64,000 nt of DNA from Laetiporus sulphureus 93-53 (lineage: Eukaryota > Basidiomycota > Agaricomycetes > Polyporales > Laetiporaceae), in the NCBI RefSeq assembly GCF_001632365.1, contig NW_024468534.1:114133-178132 (forward strand). The letters are read 5' to 3'. The notes beneath the pieces were generated by a model. The model was not told the DNA's origin and did not search any database. It was given only the letters and a program-made list of their open reading frames with translations. Below, in pieces: positions 58,794-64,000 of this stretch; position 1 is the stretch's first letter, and the number at the start of each line of letters is the position of its first letter. Position numbers and translations under genes: made by a program.

Positions 58794-60609
58794 ATGGCTT
58801 ATTTGCTCAAAGGCGGCGTTATCGCGACATTTGTCAATAAGAACAGCACACCCTTGGTATATAAGGCTGACGTCCTCGTTGAGGGCTCTATCATCAGCAG
58901 GATCGCGGAGAACATTGTAGCAGGACCAGATGTCGAGGCCATCAACTGTGAAGGCAAATGGATCACACCAGGGATGGTCGACACTCATCGGTAACGATCA
59001 TCACCAATTTCATTCCCTGCACACGCTGACGAACAATGCTAGGCACCTCTTCATGACCGTGTTGCGCGGTGAACAATGCGAGTGCGTTATCTTTTCATTC
59101 CTCGGCTGAACGCTTATTCTGATATTTTCAATGCAGCTGGCTTCTGTCTGAATACCTAGTGAAGATGTCCTGGTAAGTCGAAAGTCAGTGAAACTGCGAC
59201 AACAGTCTGACCGTGCGGCATAGGAACATACAAACGGCTCTCACCATAGACGAAGTTCGCATAGGGCAGCTTGCTGGTTGTCTCGACGCTCTTCATTCAG
59301 GCGTTACGACAATCTGCGACCACTTCCATGCGGCACTGACACCAGAGCATGCAGAGGCATCTCTCACTGCCACGATCCAGTCCGGTGCCCGAGTTGTCTG
59401 GTGCCCCGCGCGGCAAAGCGCGCCTACGCAGATATTTCCGACCATAGAGTACGGAAACGAAGAAGAGACGTGCAAATGGCAAATGGAGAAGCTGCTGGAA
59501 TGGGGCTCGAAGGACAGCGGCAGGCTGACGCCGGACGGTCGGGTCACCCTAGGCCTTGCGTAAGTGCGAGAAGCCTTACCATGGAACGTCAGTCAAAATA
59601 TTCATTCGTCAGGTACGATCTCGTCGGGGCAGGACCAATGAGTGCGCATCAAGCAGCGCTGAAATATGCTCGCGAGATACCGGTGGCTATCATAACGGCC
59701 CACGTCGTCAAAGGTAGACGACCCGCTGGATGTATGCGCATCGGTCGATTCACGTTGACATTTTCATCTAGAACCTCGAATTCTGAAGTGGAGGGACGGT
59801 GGACTTTTGGGTCCAGATGTCATCTTCTCGCACTGCAACAGTCTGTACGATCGCACGGACCCGGAGGACGAAATGTGGACCGCGATGAAAGAGTACGATT
59901 GCGCTATCGCATCCACGCCCGTCGACGAGTTGGGCATGGCTCACGGGAACCCGGTGGCGATGGAGGCCATTCAAAGAGGTGTCAAATGCGGACTAGGAGC
60001 GGTGCGTCCTGTCCCATGACGCAGACCCTGTGCATGCTGAATAGCGGAGATTAGGACGGAACATCAATCAACGGGGGTGACATCTTCACCGCGATGCGCT
60101 TTGCGCTTCAGTTCGCGAGGGGTATGCATGCGTGCCGCCAGTCTTCTTCGCAACTATGACTGAGCATGACGCATACAGGACGCGGTCACGAGCATATTGA
60201 GCGCAACGGGCACATTCTGCCAAAATATAATAAGCACAAGTCAGCGGATGCCTTCCGGCTGGCGACGCTAGGCGGCGCGGAAGCACTCAACCTCAGCCAC
60301 CTCATTGGTTCCATAGAAGTCGGCAAGAAGGCCGACATCGTCGTCTTTGACGCGGACTCGGCGAATCTCGCGGGTATCGAGGATCCTATTGCAGGCGTCA
60401 CGTTCCACGCCTCAAATGCGGACGTTGAGCTCGTCATGGTCAACGGCGAGATTGTTAAGTGCGATGGGAAGCTGATGAAGGTTGAATGGGGCCCGGTCGC
60501 GCGCCAACTGAAGGAGAAGGCAAACGACGTGAGGTTGAGATTCCCGAAGGAGAAGCTGGAGGCGCTCTGGACGAAGTATTACGATGCCTCTGGAGCGCCT
60601 AGGATTTGA
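58794..60609 (+). CDS. Metal-dependent amidohydrolase (cytosine/8-oxoguanine deaminase-like)
   Basis: Eight exons, 58794-58990, 59043-59081, 59137-59172, 59224-59559, 59613-59713, 59772-60001, 60055-60121 and 60179-60609, give 478 residues. The barrel has ITPGMVDTHRHLFMTVLRG (HxH metal ligands, split by an intron), SGVTTICDHFHAA, DVIFSHCNSLYDR, and ASTPVDELGMAHGNPVAMEAI. After these come GLGADGTSINGGDIF with the likely metal Asp, and the C-terminal beta part KKADIVVFDADS. Family members remove amino groups or chlorine from purine, pyrimidine or triazine rings (SsnA/TrzA/AtzB-like). The substrate is not evident. No signal peptide, so cytosolic. Similar genes in mushrooms often belong to purine or xenobiotic catabolism; here its neighbours give no pathway clue. 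Confidence 0.9.
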
Positions 60610-61711
60610 TCGATTTATTTCCTGGCCGCTGACGGACAATAGCGAATATAGCTCGAACGTGTAACATATCTTAAGCTTTGTATATCATGATGTACTTACG
60701 GAGTATTCGTCCCGTATGATGCATCGCGAACTATTCGTATTGTCCAGGACCCTCTGACTGAGAATTTGCATATAAGCATGCTTCGCAACGGCACTTTCAG
60801 AAGTGAAGCTTACCGGAGCGACGAGAGAACCGCTAGGCATGTGACGAGATTGCAATGTGCACATCACAAGTGAATATTCATCACTAATGGATGAAGAGCG
60901 CAGAAGCTGAAGGCAGGTCCCGTGGACTGTCGAGGTGAATAGAGTCAAGGTGATCAAGCAATTCATTCCGCGCATATCATATGCTGATGTCCTGCTAAAA
61001 TCATGCGAAATACAAGTCAATAACTGGCAATGATCTGTAATCCTCGCCGCGAGGCTCGTAGCTGCGGCACCGATAATGCAGTCTGATTGAAATGCGTTGT
61101 GTGAGCTTGCCATTCCATGACCGCGGAACAGTTGGAAGTTCAAGGGCCAACGTCGCAAGCTTTGAGCGGAGCCGACAACCAAAGCTAACCGTGATAGCAC
61201 CTAGATTGGTATGAACGAGGCCGCGTTCGCCACCTTTTCTCCGTTGGTATTGAAGCTAGCGCATGTGGCCGCCCTCAAGGCACAGTTGGTCAAGCGCTCG
61301 TTGCGAGTTCAGCTAGTGTGTTGTCATCCAGGGCAGGGTCAAGCTTCCTTCATGCATCAGAAGCAAACACCCGCGCCGCAATAACGCCGAGCAAGAATTA
61401 GACCCGGCTCAATTACCTCAACGCAGGAAGTAACGGCAACACAGCAGGATAGTGTGTAGGTGGCACTAGCACTGGCAGAGAAGAGCTGAGGCAACCAAAG
61501 ACGCGTCAGCTCCGAGTACGCATTCGATGATCCTAAAGCCGTTACCGTCTGACTTTGCAAGGCACAATAGATTTGCAACATGGCTATGATACTTTAGATA
61601 GTGTTACGTTCATGACATTCCCAGGTTCCCAGCTTGTCCGACAGACAGCAAACACCTTACCGTCTCAACTCCCCTTGCTCACCCACCCATTAAGGTACTG
61701 TGCTCCAAGAT
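60610..61711. other. Convergent intergenic region with no recognised gene
   Basis: About 1.1 kb, tail-to-tail between the amidohydrolase and the acyltransferase. A minus-strand open frame at 61200-60685 (171 codons) has no membrane segment, domain or family that I recognise and lies where only 3' ends are expected. I do not call it, but a lineage-specific gene cannot be excluded. Confidence 0.4.
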
Positions 61712-62990
61712 CTATTTTGGTCTTCCCACTAGCACCATGCCATCGTCCTCCTCAGTCTCTGTCCCATACTCGCTTCCTGAACGCGTCCTGCCACCCAAGA
61801 TTGACGTGGAAGAGGATAACGCTTCCTCAGATGCCTGAGTTGATGCCCGACTTTCTGATCGCGAAAGCGGATCAGAAGATTCGGACCCATGCGGAATCTC
61901 GGGCTCTACAGGAAGCGCGGAAGTTGTTTCTGAAGAAATCGGAGGCTTGCCTGGCTCATTCGACGGTACGGGAGTAAACTTGAACTCTTCTGGCTCGTTC
62001 GGCAACGAGACGGGTATGGATATCTCGCGCAATGCGTCAACCATTTGGTCATGGACACGCGCTGCCAGTATATGCACGTCTGCCGTTGTCAAACCTTCAG
62101 TCGAGACAGGTGGTAGAACTGTGCATTAAGGGATGATACGGCGGGCTCGTGAGCTCGGAGGGAACCCTCCTCGTCAACGATGCGATAATTGCTGGCCTGA
62201 ACACCCACCTCGAAGTTTGAGCGTGCCAGTTTCGAATACACCTTTCCTGTACAATCTCCAGTAGTTCTCACATACGACTGGGACGACCGGCGCTCCCGCT
62301 TGGATTGCGATATGGAATGCGCCCATCTTGAACGGCAGCATGTCGTGATGTTCACGCATGGAACGCGTGCCCTCAGGGAATAACCATAGCGACATCTGCT
62401 TTGCGCGCATCGTCTCGCCGGCGGCGGTCATCGAACGCACGGCTTTCGCGCTGTTGCCCCGATCGATCCACACCGCGCCGGACAGCGACATGAACTGGCC
62501 CAATATAGGAGACCATTGCAGTTCCTTCTTCGCAATGATGGACGTCTGGCGCGGGAATATTCTGCGAGCAGGGCGCGACGGCCGGGCGTCAACTCCGGCT
62601 GGGTGGATGAAGTGCCCAGCGCACACACCTTCCCAGATAGAGGATGTCAAGCATGCTCTGGTGATTGCCCACGAACACCGCCGGGCGTGTCTGCAGGTGC
62701 TCTTCGCCCTCGACGATGAGCTTGATGCCAATCGTGCGGCTCGCTAGAGCGTAGAAGCTCCGGCCGGCAACGAAGAACACGTCGAGCTTGCGGCCGATGA
62801 GTGACATGCCCACGGCGCAGATCGCGCCCCATGCAGAGCATACGCCCAGTGTAGAGATGTAGACCGCGAGACGAACGTAGTACCGTGCGATTGGTGATGA
62901 TTGGGCGAGCGTGTGAAGCACGAAGACGGGGATCGACGCGTATGCGAGCGGTTTGACGATCGCAGACAAAAGCGAAGCCATTGTGCGCAT
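61712..62990 (-). CDS. 1-acyl-sn-glycerol-3-phosphate acyltransferase (LPAAT, Slc1-like)
   Basis: Three exons, 62990-62629, 62561-62209 and 62118-61712, give 373 residues. Two N-terminal hydrophobic segments precede the acyltransferase motifs: VGNHQSMLDILYL (NHxxxxD, motif I), IFPRQTSIIAKKEL (motif II), WLFPEGTRS (motif III) and GAPVVPVVCENY (motif IV). The enzyme adds the second acyl chain to lysophosphatidate, making phosphatidate for glycerolipid synthesis in the ER or lipid droplets. The C-terminal 100 residues are Pro/Ser/Glu-rich and probably disordered, longer than yeast Slc1. A start three codons downstream (62981) is equally possible. It is divergent from the gene at 63152 by 161 bp. 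Confidence 0.94.
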
Positions 62991-63151
62991 CGACGACGAC
63001 GACGACGGTGGAAAGGAAGATGGTCGGACGGGGCTACAGGACCGCGCTTGCTGGGGTAGGACACGCCAGATCCAAATTGTCGTGCTCGGTGGCTGCAGCG
63101 TTCACGCTCGTCGGAGTTTCAAGCACGCGTCTCAGCCAACGTGGACCGTCC

Positions 63152-64000
63152 ATGCCCACACACACGCAGCAGTCCTCGCGAGAGGCGCGTGCACAACAGC
63201 TTGCTCGACCCGGTGAGCAGCCTCCGAAGCGCTGACTCTCGAAGAGGAGAGCGACAATCCTAACAACATACCGTGATAGACAGGAGCGTCGCGTCTGGGA
63301 ACGTCGCAGGCGGCGCATCCGCACCGCGAGCCACAGTTGTAGCTGCAACATCATCGAAGTCACCTTTCTCAGCAAGCACGGCCAGCACATCCGAAGATGC
63401 TCTCTCACAATTGGATTCCTCAACTGGAAGCGCCGCTAGGTCTTCAGAAGCCCGCAGAATAATCGCGAAGGCGGCGAAGACCACCGGCAGCATCGCTCGG
63501 GTAGAAACCCGTACAAAACTTGGCTCAAGCGTACGATTCTCCGGAACCGCCAAAAAGAAGATTCAGGAAGACCCGGAATCACTGTCGCTCTTTCGCAGTG
63601 GCACTTCCAAGAATGACGTGAGTAAATAATGCTATGACTGGAAAGCTTTCTTTGTAATATATTGTTCCATTAGCCAGGTTCAATGGATCCTTGGTACAAC
63701 GAGCCTGCACACTCGATGGCAGAGTCGGACACGTTGCATCTTGCCGCGCAGCTTCAGTCGTGGCTATACATGTCCTCTACATTAGAAACAAGCTTCGAGG
63801 CATCGAAGCAAGCGGCGAACAAGGAGCTGCAAGCGCGCGCTGTCGAACTCTCTGCTGAAGAAACCAACATTGCTGACGCCCGCATTCGCTTTGAGGCCGA
63901 GCGGCTTCTTGACTTCTACGAGGAGCTCACGGACAGCTCGGTACATACTTTGTTCCTGGATGATGACCAACTATCGCTCATGACAAGCTCCAGACACGCT
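63152..64000 (+). CDS. Uncharacterised coiled-coil protein (3' end outside window)
   Basis: Exons 63152-63212, 63280-63617 and 63674 to at least 63940; the gene runs off the right edge. It starts MPTHTQQSSREARAQQLARP, followed by a Ser/Ala-rich disordered region. The third exon reads PGSMDPWYNEPAHSMAESDTLHLAAQLQSW and then a coiled coil (LETSFEASKQAANKELQAR, ETNIADARIRFEAERL). A GTACAT at 63941 may be the next donor, although the frame also stays open to the edge. The composition resembles a cytoskeletal or kinetochore-type adaptor, but I do not recognise the family. Confidence 0.6.

Noticed and set aside
60685..61200. Minus-strand frame of 171 codons between convergent genes
   Set aside because: No recognisable family or structure; position between two 3' ends makes a gene less likely, though it is not excluded.

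Overview
This window is nuclear DNA from a basidiomycete fungus, most likely an agaricomycete. Almost every gene is split by short introns of about 45-70 bases with GT..AG ends. The protein set is eukaryotic (Mediator, ORC, THO, SWR1/NuA4, a 60S ribosomal protein, complex I accessory subunits), and several proteins belong to families I know mainly from mushrooms. There are no operons, tRNAs, rRNAs, CRISPR arrays or intact transposons that I can see. Exon joins were worked out by hand from splice signals, reading phase and family similarity, and nearly all models close exactly in frame.

Layout. 1-9.1 kb: the 3' part of an STB6-like gene, a CCDC47-like ER gene, a small conserved gene, and a large PX-domain protein. 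9.4-18.4 kb: an NDR/Cbk1 kinase, a mitochondrial alpha-ketoacid dehydrogenase kinase, Mediator Med20 head-to-head with ORC4, and a small CipC-like protein. 20-25 kb: a 19-exon patatin-type triacylglycerol lipase and an uncharacterised ORF. 25.4-25.8 kb: a decayed fragment of a tRNase Z gene whose intact homologue lies at 37.5-38.7 kb. 26.8-31.9 kb: a GCK-III/STE20 kinase, ribosomal protein L35 (uL29) and small unknown genes. 32-34 kb: two tandem paralogues with one membrane segment and a coiled coil. 34.4-36.6 kb: a protein rich in Trp-Gly dipeptides.

38.8-48.3 kb: THO subunit 7 head-to-head with VTC1; the complex I subunit NDUFA8 and assembly factor NDUFAF3, each head-to-head with another gene (the latter with SWC4/DMAP1); mitochondrial lipoate-protein ligase; and complex I subunit NDUFA1. 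48.5-51.6 kb: a 25-exon GMC oxidoreductase. 52.5-55.7 kb: a YOP1/REEP-like protein with a very long tail, head-to-head with the splicing factor BUD31. 57.8-64 kb: a zinc-ribbon/tail-anchored protein, a metal-dependent amidohydrolase, a lysophosphatidate acyltransferase, and the 5' part of an unknown coiled-coil gene that runs off the right edge.

Themes. Many genes are arranged as divergent pairs with 140-430 bp between starts. Mitochondrial and complex I genes are unusually dense at 41-48 kb. The two kinases at 9.4 and 26.8 kb are the families of the RAM polarity pathway. I found no clear new system. The most unusual items are the broken tRNase Z copy, tiny exons (8 and 12 nt in the GMC gene), two GC-AG introns, a GW-repeat protein and a two-strand coding-like stretch at 56.4-57.5 kb.
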